Shown: positions 43,193 through 50,879, numbered from the stretch's first letter. The stretch is DNA of 52,901 nucleotides from Actinomycetes bacterium (GCA_021851885.1 JAJZBS010000009.1:1-52901), one strand, 5' to 3'. Notes: a model not told the origin generated them from the sequence alone. Program-made: numbers and translations.

Positions 43193-44145
43193 CCGACAAG
43201 CCTCGCCGTCGTCGTCGTGCCGCCGAACATCACGAGCGAAAGGAGCAGGTTCATGACCACGATCGCGATGATCGACAACCGGATTGCTCGTCCCGCCGCG
43301 ATGCCGACCCCTGCCGGTCCCCCTTTCGCGCGGTAGCCGTAGTAGCAGTGGACGAGGGTCACGACCAGGGCAAAGACCATCGCCTTGACGAACGAGTCGA
43401 AGATGTCGATCGGGGGGAGGAACAGCTTGAAGTAGTGCAGGTAGGTCCCGACAGACAACGAGAAGAACTTGGTGACCACCAGCTCCGTCGCGAAGTAGCT
43501 GGAGAACAGGGCGGCGAGGTACAGGGGGATCATCGTGATCATCGCTGCCCACACCCGTGTTGCCACGAGGTACGCGACGCTGTCCACGGCCATGACCTCG
43601 AGGGCATCGATCTCCTCGGAGACGCGCATCGCTCCAATCTGGGCCGTGTACCCGGCACCGACCTGCGCTGCGAGCGCAACGCCGGCGACGAGCGGGGTGA
43701 TCTCACGAGTGTTCGCAAGCGACGAGATCACTCCGACGAATGCTTGAGCCCCGATCTGATGGAGGCCGGTGAACCCCTCGAGCCCGACTTCCGTCCCCGT
43801 GAAGAAGGCGATGCTTGTGACAACGAACAGCATCCCGCCACCGATGATGAGCGCTCCCGGACCGACGGTGATGTCCGCGATGAGCACGACGATCTCGCGA
43901 GGGTGCCGCAGGGCCCTTGGCATCGCACGGATCGTGCGCCCGTAGAACGACGCGTGGTCGTAGAGCAGGTCGAGGGCGCCGGTGCATCCGGCCGAGGCCC
44001 GCCGCGCGACGGCCGCGAGGTTCTCCCTGGGGCCCCCCTGCCCAGGGCGCCCGGATGGCAGGCCAAGCGCGACCGCGCTCGTGCTCGTTCCGTTCGGCTT
44101 GCTCACGGCCGCCTGTTGCGTCACGGGAGTCGTCGGGGTGCGCAC
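43189..44145 (-). CDS. YrbE-type ABC permease, second copy
   Basis: A 318-residue MlaE/YrbE permease of an Mce lipid transporter. Several transmembrane helices and the conserved cytoplasmic segment GAMRVSEEIDALEVMAVD (EExDALxVMG-like) that contacts the ATPase are visible. The N terminus has about 70 variable residues. GTG 44145 follows the first permease gene after only three bases. It corresponds to the YrbEB position. Confidence 0.92.
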   Translation of the reverse strand: MRTPTTPVTQQAAVSKPNGTSTSAVALGLPSGRPGQGGPRENLAAVARRASAGCTGALDLLYDHASFYGRTIRAMPRALRHPREIVVLIADITVGPGALIIGGGMLFVVTSIAFFTGTEVGLEGFTGLHQIGAQAFVGVISSLANTREITPLVAGVALAAQVGAGYTAQIGAMRVSEEIDALEVMAVDSVAYLVATRVWAAMITMIPLYLAALFSSYFATELVVTKFFSLSVGTYLHYFKLFLPPIDIFDSFVKAMVFALVVTLVHCYYGYRAKGGPAGVGIAAGRAIRLSIIAIVVMNLLLSLVMFGGTTTTARLVG

Positions 44146-44148
44146 GAC

Positions 44149-45192
44149 CTAGATGCTCTTCTGCGGGACGAAGTTGAAGTACAGGACCGTCAGGACGAAG
44201 TTGACGAAGAAAGCCAAGATGAACGTGATCACCACGGCCTGGTTGACCGCGTCCCCCACCCCCTTCGGCCCGCCTTTGGCGTACATGCCCTTGTAGCAGG
44301 CGACCATCGCGGCGATGAAGCCGAACACGGCCGCCTTGAGGAGTGCGATCGCAAGGTCGGCAAGTTGGCTCAGCTCCGAGAAGGTCGCGAAGAAGCTGCT
44401 GGACGTGACATGGATCGAGTGGGTGCCGAAATACCATCCCCCGGCGATTCCCGCGACACTGACGACCGCGTCGAGCAACACGGCCACGACAGTCGCAGCA
44501 AGTAGCCGGGGAAGGACCAAGCGGTGCAGCGGGTTGACGCCCATGACCTCCATCGCGGAGATCTCGTCACGTATGCGGCGCGCGCCCAGATCCGCGCACA
44601 TCGCCGATCCCCCCGCGCCGGCGATCAGTAGCGCCGTTGCGACCGGTGCCTGCTCGCGCACGACGGCAAGGACCATCGCGGCGCCCAGCTGCGACTGGGC
44701 ACCGATCTGTTGAAGCAGAGAGCCGACTTCGAGCGCGATCACCATGCCGAAGGGGATCGAGACGAGGATGAGCGGCACGGTCGTGACACGCGCAAGGAAC
44801 CAGCACTGGTCGAGGAACTCGCCGACCGGCAGTCCTTTGACGGCGAGCTGCCGGAGCGATTCAAGCGCGAGGCTTACCATCCGTCCCGTCTCGCGCACGC
44901 CGGACAGCACCTTGCCGTTGCCGTTGCCGTTGGTCATGGTGGCCGCGCGCGACCGGGCGACGCGCGTGCCGTCCGCAATATCCGATGCACCCGGCCGAGC
45001 GATCGCCGGGCCGATCAGTTGGGGTGCGCCGGCCTCCGCTGAGGCTCCGAGGACTAGGGAAGGCGCAGCCATCGCTACGGTGCCCGGCGCCGGCCGACCG
45101 CCGGGCATTCCCCGTGCGATCGCGCCGTGCTCGGCCTCGCCACCTTTGGCTTTGGCCCCTTGCCTCTTGTCCCCCAGCTCCGGATATTGCAT
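44149..45192 (-). CDS. YrbE-type ABC permease, first copy
   Basis: A 347-residue MlaE/YrbE permease, the YrbEA position. About 95 N-terminal residues are variable. The transmembrane part follows, with the conserved GARRIRDEISAMEVMGVNPL loop between helices. ATG 45192 is chosen because GAGGGGGG lies about 7 bases upstream; a GTG at 45237 is less likely and overlaps an inverted repeat. It heads the operon of nine genes (two permeases, six MCE, one associated protein). Confidence 0.92.
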   Translation of the reverse strand: MQYPELGDKRQGAKAKGGEAEHGAIARGMPGGRPAPGTVAMAAPSLVLGASAEAGAPQLIGPAIARPGASDIADGTRVARSRAATMTNGNGNGKVLSGVRETGRMVSLALESLRQLAVKGLPVGEFLDQCWFLARVTTVPLILVSIPFGMVIALEVGSLLQQIGAQSQLGAAMVLAVVREQAPVATALLIAGAGGSAMCADLGARRIRDEISAMEVMGVNPLHRLVLPRLLAATVVAVLLDAVVSVAGIAGGWYFGTHSIHVTSSSFFATFSELSQLADLAIALLKAAVFGFIAAMVACYKGMYAKGGPKGVGDAVNQAVVITFILAFFVNFVLTVLYFNFVPQKSI

Positions 45193-45214
45193 CCGGCGCC
45201 CCCCTCGTTCTCCC

Positions 45215-45237
45215 GTGGTGGGCGACTGCCCCACCAC
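45215..45237. promoter_or_regulatory. Inverted repeat just upstream of the mce operon
   Basis: GTGGTGGG, 7-base loop, CCCACCAC: a perfect 8-base inverted repeat 23 bases before the YrbE start. It could be an operator for a repressor or an RNA hairpin in the leader. Nothing in the window identifies the protein that binds it. Confidence 0.5.
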
Positions 45238-45455
45238 CGCCTCGTGCCCTGTAAACGCAGTGGGTCATCCGAACTTGTGGTCGACTTCACAACGCCCGAG
45301 CGCCGGCGCCGGAGGCCGCCACTGCCCCTGCACCGAGTGGGTCAGGTGAGCAGCGCGATCCGGGTGGTTGGAGTGGGCCGGGCGTTGCCACCAGGGACAG
45401 GGCGCGCAAGATCAGCCAAGCGCTTGTAGCCGAGACGGGGCGCGCGGCAGCCCCG

Positions 45456-45516
45456 GGGGGAAACTCGGTCCATGGCCTCCTTGGGGGGCCGACGGACACC
45501 ATGACCGAGTTCCCCC
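45456..45516. repeat. Long imperfect inverted repeat (candidate stem-loop)
   Basis: Left arm 45456-45475 (GGGGGAAACTCGGTCCATGG) and right arm 45499-45516 (CCATGACCGAGTTCCCCC), differing by two single-base insertions, with a 23-base spacer. A transcript could form a stem of about 18 pairs. Confidence 0.7.
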
Positions 45517-45542
45517 ACGGTCTGGGGCTGGACAGCGGCTGG

Positions 45543-45597
45543 CGTTTCCCACGATGCGTCGCAGACCGGCGCATCACACCAGCCACCCAGGGAAACG
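45543..45597. repeat. Nested inverted repeats
   Basis: Outer arms CGTTTCCC (45543-45550) and GGGAAACG (45590-45597). Inner arms GATGCG (45553-45558) and CGCATC (45570-45575). Both pairs are perfect and nested, as in a structured RNA or paired operator. Confidence 0.55.
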
Positions 45598-45720
45598 TGC
45601 CACCCGTCGTCGACTTGCGAAGGACCTTGCACAACCGGCGCCGGCGCAACCGGAGTGTTTACAGAGGACCGGCGAGCGCATATCCTCGTATTGACAACAG
45701 ACGTTGCGTCGGGCCGACCG

Positions 45721-45726
45721 TAGCGT
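45721..45726 (+). promoter_or_regulatory. Candidate -10 element upstream of the sigma leader
   Basis: TAGCGT lies 14 bases before GTG 45741; between them is GGAGAAAGGAAG, which could be a Shine-Dalgarno sequence. A TTGACA at 45691 is 24 bases upstream, too far for a normal -35. Confidence 0.35.
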
Positions 45727-45740
45727 GGAGAAAGGAAGAA

Positions 45741-45788
45741 GTGACCTACCGGGTAGCCGCGCGGGCACCTGGCGAGGGGGGCAGATGA
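45741..45788 (+). CDS. Possible 15-residue leader peptide upstream of the sigma gene
   Basis: GTG 45741, with a purine-rich AAGGAAG upstream, opens a 15-codon frame (VTYRVAARAPGEGGR) whose TGA overlaps the sigma ATG as ATGA. The overlap suggests coupled translation. No homology is expected at this length. It could equally be untranslated leader. Confidence 0.35.
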   Translation: MTYRVAARAPGEGGR

Positions 45789-47077
45789 TTCTTCACGACG
45801 CAAACGAGGCCACTCGATTCGACGACGTCGATCCACAGAGGGATCGTCACCTCGTCGAGCGATGTCAAGAGGGCGACGCGACGGCCTTCGACGAGCTCTA
45901 TTCCCGCTATCGCGACCGCCTCTACCGTTTCTGTCTCCGGCGATTGCGGGATCCGCACGAGGCCGAAGACACGACGCAAGAAGCCTTCGCACGAGCTTGG
46001 CGCGCGCTTCCCCGCTTCGCCGGGGAGCGGCGCTTCTACCCTTGGCTCAGTGTCATCGCCGCGAATCTGTGCACCGATACGGTGCGCCGACGCGCTCGAG
46101 CGGTTCCGATCGCCGACATGGATCTCGCGATGCGCCAACACAGTTCGGCAGTGGCGGTCGAGAGCAGCGAGGACCTTGCCCTTGCCGGCGAGGAGTCCGA
46201 GATCGCAGTCGCCGCGCTTGGCCGGCTTTCGGAACGCCACCGTCACGTTCTTGCGATGCGCGAGGGATCCGGGTGGTCCTATCAGCGCATCGCCGATCAC
46301 GAAGGCGTCGGGGTCACGACCATCGAGACACTCCTGTGGCGAGCTCGTCAGGCGCTGCGGCGCGAGTACTCCGAGCTGTCGAGAACCAAGGGCGCTATCG
46401 GCATTGCGCTCGTGGCGATCAGCCGGGTCCTGCGCAAGCTCTCCTGGCGCACGCGCACGATGGCTCCGGTTGCCTCGGCGGGACCGGCCAATCCCCTCCG
46501 CGCAGCCGCGGTCTCCTTGGTCGTGGTCGCCGGGGCCGTGTCGGCCGCCGGATTCGGGGCAGGGGGCCCGGCGGCTGTCGGCATATCGCGCACACCGACC
46601 GCGGGCGGCGTCGCGCGCGCCCACGGCCGGCCGGCGCCCAACGCGCCCACTCCAGGGGCAAGAGGTGGCACCAGGGCGGCCGGCGGAGCTCGATCACCGG
46701 TGACCGCCACCACCACTGCGCCGTCACCGGGCGCGGCGCCGGCTGGCGCGACCGCGGCGATGGGGGCTGTCGGCGCGCCGCTTCCCGTCGACATCCAACA
46801 CGCGGCCGCGGGTGCGACCGACACGGTCGATGCAGCTGGGACGACACTGAACACGGCCGGCGGCATCGTCGGCACGGTCGGGCCCACGCTCAACTCCGTG
46901 GGTGCCGTCGTCAACGGGACCGGGCAATCGTCCGGCGGCACCGGCAGCGGACCGTCGGGCACCGGGAGCCTTCTCAACGGCTTCGGCAGTGCCACCAGCG
47001 GGGTTGAAGGCGTCCTCAGCACGGCCGGAACCACCGTGACGGCAGTCGGCGGCATCGTGGCCCCGACCGGAACCTGA
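45785..47077 (+). CDS. ECF-type sigma factor with its own membrane anchor
   Basis: A 430-residue RNA polymerase sigma-70 family protein. Region 2 (about residues 20-90) has DATAFDELYSRYRDRLYRFC and EAEDTTQEAFARAWRALPRF. Region 4 (about 150-205) has LSERHRHVLAMREGSGWSYQ and VGVTTIETLLWRARQAL. ECF factors usually end here. This one continues through a basic linker to a transmembrane helix (about 241-262, AAAVSLVVVAGAVSAAGFGA) and a 168-residue Ala/Gly/Thr/Pro-rich, presumably secreted tail. No separate anti-sigma gene is adjacent. Release by proteolysis is therefore an attractive idea, but inferred. It is divergent from the mce operon and followed by mceG. ATG 45785 has GAGGGGGG upstream. Confidence 0.88.
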   Translation: MILHDANEATRFDDVDPQRDRHLVERCQEGDATAFDELYSRYRDRLYRFCLRRLRDPHEAEDTTQEAFARAWRALPRFAGERRFYPWLSVIAANLCTDTVRRRARAVPIADMDLAMRQHSSAVAVESSEDLALAGEESEIAVAALGRLSERHRHVLAMREGSGWSYQRIADHEGVGVTTIETLLWRARQALRREYSELSRTKGAIGIALVAISRVLRKLSWRTRTMAPVASAGPANPLRAAAVSLVVVAGAVSAAGFGAGGPAAVGISRTPTAGGVARAHGRPAPNAPTPGARGGTRAAGGARSPVTATTTAPSPGAAPAGATAAMGAVGAPLPVDIQHAAAGATDTVDAAGTTLNTAGGIVGTVGPTLNSVGAVVNGTGQSSGGTGSGPSGTGSLLNGFGSATSGVEGVLSTAGTTVTAVGGIVAPTGT

Positions 47078-47157
47078 CGGCAGCCGGCTCACCGTTACGC
47101 CGTTGGGGTGTTCGTGCCTCGACCGAAAGTCACCCGCTACTCCACCGTTACCCGGAT

Positions 47158-48210
47158 ATGGGGTCCGACGGAACAGACGACAAGTCCACAGCTAACGGGG
47201 ATGGCCGGGCGACCAGCCACGGGGGGGCTGACGCAGACGCCGCCATCTCGGTGCGTTCGCTCACCATGTCCTTTGGCGACAACACGGTCCTCGGAGGTGT
47301 GAGCTTCGACGTCCCGAGGGGACGCACAACGGCGATCCTCGGCCCCTCGGGAACCGGTAAGTCCGTCTTGCTCAAGAACATCATCGGCCTGCTCCATCCC
47401 GACGCGGGAGAGATTTGGGTCGACGGCGAGCAGATCGTCGGGATGCGCGAGCGGGACATCTATCGGGTCCGTCGGAAGTTCGGCGTCCTGTTCCAAGACG
47501 GAGCGCTCTTCGGCTCGATGAACCTGTTCGACAACATCGCTTTCCCTCTACGCGAGCACACCCGCATGACCGAGCGCGCGATCCGCGACCGGGTTCTCGC
47601 CAATGCGGAGATGGTCGGGCTCCTCGACCATCTCAAGAAGCTCCCGGGCGAGGTATCAGGCGGGATGAAGAAGAGAGCGGGGCTCGCTCGCGCAATGGTC
47701 ACCGCGCCGGAGATCATCCTCTTCGACGAGCCCGACTCCGGCCTCGACCCGGTACGCGTCGCCTACTTGGACGAGCTCGTCGTGACAGCCCAGCGCGAGA
47801 CCGGGGCAACCTTCTTCATCATCACGCACAACATCCCGTCCGTCATGCGGACCGCAGACTTCTTCGGCGTCCTCTTCCGGTCACATCTCGTCCGCTTCGG
47901 GCCCACGCTCGAAATGCAGCAATCCGACGATCCCGTCATCCAGCAGTTCATCGAGGGCCGCTCGCGTGGGCCGATCGGTATGGACGAGATGGACGAAAGC
48001 TCGGATGGAGGCAGCCAGGGGGCCGCGGGCTCTCGGGGCCGCGACGACACGGGGAGCGGCTTTCCGCCACGATCTCCGGACGCCGGGCGGGCACCGGACG
48101 CATCCGCCGGACGGCAGGGTCGGGACGACGGCACCGATGGGGCTCTCGCAGACGGGGAAGGCACCTGGCGCGCTGGGGACACCGCGCGCAACGGGATCGT
48201 GACCGTCTGA
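47158..48210 (+). CDS. mceG: Mce/Mla-type ABC transporter ATPase
   Basis: A 350-residue ABC ATPase of the MlaF/MceG type that powers Mce lipid import. Walker A is GPSGTGKSV, the Q-loop is VLFQDGALFGSMN, the signature is VSGGMKKRAGLARAM, Walker B is ILFDEPDSGLDP and the H-loop is ITHNIP. After the nucleotide-binding domain (about 30-265) there is a long Gly/Asp/Arg-rich tail. Although on the other strand from the permeases, it is the only such ATPase here and probably partners them. It is about 80 bases after the sigma gene and may be cotranscribed with it. Confidence 0.93.
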   Translation: MGSDGTDDKSTANGDGRATSHGGADADAAISVRSLTMSFGDNTVLGGVSFDVPRGRTTAILGPSGTGKSVLLKNIIGLLHPDAGEIWVDGEQIVGMRERDIYRVRRKFGVLFQDGALFGSMNLFDNIAFPLREHTRMTERAIRDRVLANAEMVGLLDHLKKLPGEVSGGMKKRAGLARAMVTAPEIILFDEPDSGLDPVRVAYLDELVVTAQRETGATFFIITHNIPSVMRTADFFGVLFRSHLVRFGPTLEMQQSDDPVIQQFIEGRSRGPIGMDEMDESSDGGSQGAAGSRGRDDTGSGFPPRSPDAGRAPDASAGRQGRDDGTDGALADGEGTWRAGDTARNGIVTV

Positions 48211-48214
48211 GCGG

Positions 48215-48220
48215 TATCCT
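48215..48220 (+). promoter_or_regulatory. Candidate leaderless -10 element of the PAP2 gene
   Basis: TATCCT, 7 bases before GTG 48228. Confidence 0.5.
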
Positions 48221-48227
48221 CAAACCC

Positions 48228-48767
48228 GTGGGAACGGGCACAACCAGCGCTTTCGACGCGGCCGTCGACAGGGCCGTCGAACGGCTACGCGGCTCCCGTG
48301 GGGCGGATGCGCTGTTCTATACGGTGTCGGCCCTGGGCGACCGCGGCATGATCTGGGCCGTGATCGCGGCGACACAAGCCGCTCGCGCGCCGGCTCGCCG
48401 TGCCCGCACGGTGCGCATGCTCGCAGCATCGGGGGTCGCCTCCGCCGTCGTCAACCGAGCCCTCAAGGCTCGTATCGAGCGCCCTCGGCCTGCGTTCCAA
48501 GGCGAGCACCCGCTGCCGATCCGTGTCCCGACCTCGGGAAGCTTCCCGAGCGGTCACACCCTCGCCGCCTTTTGCGCGGCGACTGTGTTCGCCCGGCACG
48601 ACCGATGGCCGGCGTTTGCGACGTACCTTTCCCTCGCTACGCTGATCGGCATCAGCCGGGTCTACGTGCGGATGCACCACGCGTCGGACGTCGTCGGAGG
48701 AGCGGTGATCGGCGTCGTTCTCGGTCTCGGCATTAGAGCGATACTTCGGAGGCTTTCGCCACAGTGA
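48228..48767 (+). CDS. PAP2 family phosphatase
   Basis: A 179-residue membrane phosphatase of the PAP2 superfamily, acting on lipid phosphates such as undecaprenyl diphosphate or phosphatidic acid. The three motifs are present: KARIERPRP, FPSGHTLAA and SRVYVRMHHASDV. Several hydrophobic helices surround them. GTG 48228 fits the leaderless pattern; the overlapping mceG frame ends just before it. It overlaps the next gene by GTGA. Confidence 0.9.
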   Translation: MGTGTTSAFDAAVDRAVERLRGSRGADALFYTVSALGDRGMIWAVIAATQAARAPARRARTVRMLAASGVASAVVNRALKARIERPRPAFQGEHPLPIRVPTSGSFPSGHTLAAFCAATVFARHDRWPAFATYLSLATLIGISRVYVRMHHASDVVGGAVIGVVLGLGIRAILRRLSPQ

Positions 48768-49369
48768 GCACGACATCATTCTCGATCAACTGGGACTACA
48801 GGTGCCCTTTCGCCCGCAACGCCAACGAGCATGTCGTGACCGCCCTCGAAGGGGGGGCCGACTGGGACGTGTCGTTCGTTCCCTTCTCCCTCGGGCAGGT
48901 GCACGTCGAAGAGGGGGGCACTTCCGTCTGGGATGACCCCGGCGAGGCGCCGTCATTGATGGCAATGGAGGCGGCCCTGGTCGTACGCGATCGGTTTCCC
49001 GAGGCTTTCTTCTCCGTGCATCGAGCGTTCTTCGCGGCGCGCCACGACGAGGCGCGAGATCTCCGTGACGAGTCCGTCGTGCGCGCGGTCCTCGCGACTT
49101 GTCGCGTCGACCCAGAGGAAGTCCTGGACGCCGTCCACGATGGTGCGGTCCGGAAGCTATTCCGCGACGCCCATGAGTCCGCGGTCGACGACCATAGTGT
49201 CTTCGGGGTCCCGACCTTCGTCGTCGGCGACCAGGTGGCCTTCGTCCGCATCATGACACGCCCGAACGGCGATGCCGCCTTTGCGCGCAAGACGATCGAG
49301 GACGTCCTTGACGTGGTGGCCGGGCATCCGGAGCTCAACGAGATCAAGCACACGTCGATACCTCGCTGA
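48764..49369 (+). CDS. DsbA-fold protein with a single active-site cysteine
   Basis: A 201-residue DsbA/2-hydroxychromene-2-carboxylate-isomerase-like protein. The active-site position reads DYRCPFARNA, so the CxxC second cysteine is an alanine. The cis-proline segment is FGVPTFVVGD. No signal peptide is visible, so it is probably cytoplasmic. A glutathione- or mycothiol-linked isomerase or transferase activity is possible; a disulfide oxidase is less likely. GTG 48764 overlaps the PAP2 stop. Confidence 0.8.
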   Translation: MSTTSFSINWDYRCPFARNANEHVVTALEGGADWDVSFVPFSLGQVHVEEGGTSVWDDPGEAPSLMAMEAALVVRDRFPEAFFSVHRAFFAARHDEARDLRDESVVRAVLATCRVDPEEVLDAVHDGAVRKLFRDAHESAVDDHSVFGVPTFVVGDQVAFVRIMTRPNGDAAFARKTIEDVLDVVAGHPELNEIKHTSIPR

Positions 49370-49428
49370 CTCGCAGGCACTGATGCAGCCGCGGGGCACC
49401 GCCAGGGCCGCGCACTGAGACCCCGGTC

Positions 49429-50334
49429 TTACGAACGGACGCGCTCAGCGAGGAAGTCGAGCGTCCGGGCTTGGTCTTCCCGGGAGCCATAGAGGATCGA
49501 GACGAACTCCGTTGCGCCCGCCTCCTCGACCTTGTCGATAGCTTCCGCAACCTGCCGGCCCGACCCGACAAGCGCGACGTCCGCGGGGCCCTGAGCCCCT
49601 TCGCGCGCGAGCATCGCTTGGTATGAGGGAAGCTGACCGTAGATGGCAAACGTGCGGCCCGCGGCGTCACGCGCCGCGTCCGGGTCTGCGGTAACGCACA
49701 CCGGCAATGCACACACGACGCGCGGAACAGGCCGCCCTGCACCCGCTGCCGCCTCGTTGATCGACGGGACGATGTGCTCCTTCACCGTCTTCGGCCCGGT
49801 CATCCATGTGATGGTTCCGTCAGCGGCAGTCCCGGCAAGTCGGAGCATCGCCGGTGCCAAGGCAGCGAGCAGCACCGGGGGGGCGGGAGCGTCGACATCG
49901 AGCCGCCGCACGGTGACGGCAGTGACGGTCTCCCCGTGAATGTTGACCTGCTCGCCATGCAGGAGGGGCTCGAGGATCGAGAGGTACTCCCGCATCCTGC
50001 GGACTGGGCGATCGAAGGAGTATCCGTACATGCCCTCGATGACGACTTGGTGGGAAAGCCCGATGCCGAGGTTCAACCGGCCGTTGGTCGCGGCCTGGAC
50101 CGTCAAGGCCTGACCCGCCAAGGTGATCGGGTGACGAGGGTAGATCGGCACGACGGCAGTCCCGAGACCGATGCCGGGAACCTCCCGCCCGACGATGGCG
50201 AGCAGGGTGAGGGCGTCGAAACCGAAGATCTGCGATGACCACGCCGCCTCGAAACCTGCCTGCTGGAAAGACGCCACCTGGCCGACCACCTCGTCCAGCG
50301 GCCGTGACCCGTCCATCATTGCCCCGTATCGCAT
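49429..50334 (-). CDS. LLM class oxidoreductase (MSMEG_4879-like)
   Basis: A 301-residue luciferase-like TIM-barrel protein of the predicted F420-dependent subgroup. Family segments include FQQAGFEAAWSSQIFGFDAL, IGLGTAVVPIYPRHPITLA, GRLNLGIGLSHQVV and ADGTITWMTGPKT. I place the start at ATG 50334 because TAGCGT lies 7 bases upstream; an upstream start at 50370 lies inside the promoter region. It is convergent with the DsbA-like gene and divergent from the nitrobindin-like gene. Confidence 0.87.
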   Translation of the reverse strand: MRYGAMMDGSRPLDEVVGQVASFQQAGFEAAWSSQIFGFDALTLLAIVGREVPGIGLGTAVVPIYPRHPITLAGQALTVQAATNGRLNLGIGLSHQVVIEGMYGYSFDRPVRRMREYLSILEPLLHGEQVNIHGETVTAVTVRRLDVDAPAPPVLLAALAPAMLRLAGTAADGTITWMTGPKTVKEHIVPSINEAAAGAGRPVPRVVCALPVCVTADPDAARDAAGRTFAIYGQLPSYQAMLAREGAQGPADVALVGSGRQVAEAIDKVEEAGATEFVSILYGSREDQARTLDFLAERVRS

Positions 50335-50341
50335 GGCTCCC

Positions 50342-50351
50342 ACGCTACAGT
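50342..50351. promoter_or_regulatory. Overlapping divergent -10 elements
   Basis: On the minus strand TAGCGT (50347-50342) lies 7 bases before ATG 50334. On the plus strand TACAGT (50346-50351) lies 6 bases before GTG 50358. The two hexamers share two base pairs, so polymerase can probably use only one at a time. Confidence 0.5.
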
Positions 50352-50357
50352 CGCACC

Positions 50358-50879
50358 GTGTCTCCGGCACTCCACCCTGACCTGGAGCCGCTCACCTTCC
50401 TCCTTGGCACCTGGGCCGGCACGGGCGACGGCGCCTACCCCACCATCGCCGACTTCGCCTACGGGGAGCAGATCACCATGGCTCACACGGGTGCCCCCTT
50501 CCTCTCCTACATGCAGCGCACATGGTCGTTGGCGGACAACCGGCCCCTGCACGCCGAGACCGGCTACCTGCGCACCTCCCGTACCGGTACGGGCTGGCGC
50601 GTCCAGCTCGTGGTCGCCCAACCCACGGGCATCGTCGAGGTCGACGAGGGGGTCCTCGCCCGAGCCCTCAAGGACGGGACATCTTGCGAAAGCATCGTCC
50701 TCACGTCGACTACCGTGGCACGGACGTCCACTGCGAAGGACGTCACAGCGGTCCGCCGAGTATGGGAGGTCTGCGGCGACGTCATGTCGGAGCGCCTCGA
50801 GATGGCGGCGGTCGGCCAACCACTGCAGCTCCACCTCGAGGCACGACTGACAAGGCAGGACCATGACAACGACCGATAG
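50358..50879 (+). CDS. Nitrobindin-like heme/fatty-acid-binding-fold protein
   Basis: A 173-residue beta-barrel protein of the nitrobindin (THAP4-like, DUF1794) family, which binds heme and isomerises peroxynitrite in characterised members. The N-terminal GTWAGTG matches the GxWxGxG family motif, and the C-terminal LQLHLEARL carries the expected proximal histidine. GTG 50358 fits the leaderless pattern. Its stop lies inside the start of purE (17-base overlap). Confidence 0.85.
   Translation: MSPALHPDLEPLTFLLGTWAGTGDGAYPTIADFAYGEQITMAHTGAPFLSYMQRTWSLADNRPLHAETGYLRTSRTGTGWRVQLVVAQPTGIVEVDEGVLARALKDGTSCESIVLTSTTVARTSTAKDVTAVRRVWEVCGDVMSERLEMAAVGQPLQLHLEARLTRQDHDNDR

Larger units (their letters stand above)
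45193..45740. other. Intergenic region between mce operon and sigma gene
   Basis: About 550 bases with no convincing gene. Contains inverted repeats at 45215-45237, 45275-45292 (TTGTG-N8-CACAA around GTCGAC), 45456-45516 and 45543-45597, described separately. It must hold the promoters of both the mce operon and the sigma factor. Confidence 0.65.

Noticed and set aside
45691-45726. Classical TTGACA / TAGCGT promoter for the sigma gene
   Set aside because: The spacing is 24 bases, much longer than the normal 16-19.
45501-45740. Upstream extension of the leader frame before the sigma gene
   Set aside because: Open by composition only. It crosses inverted repeats and the TAGCGT element and has no family features.
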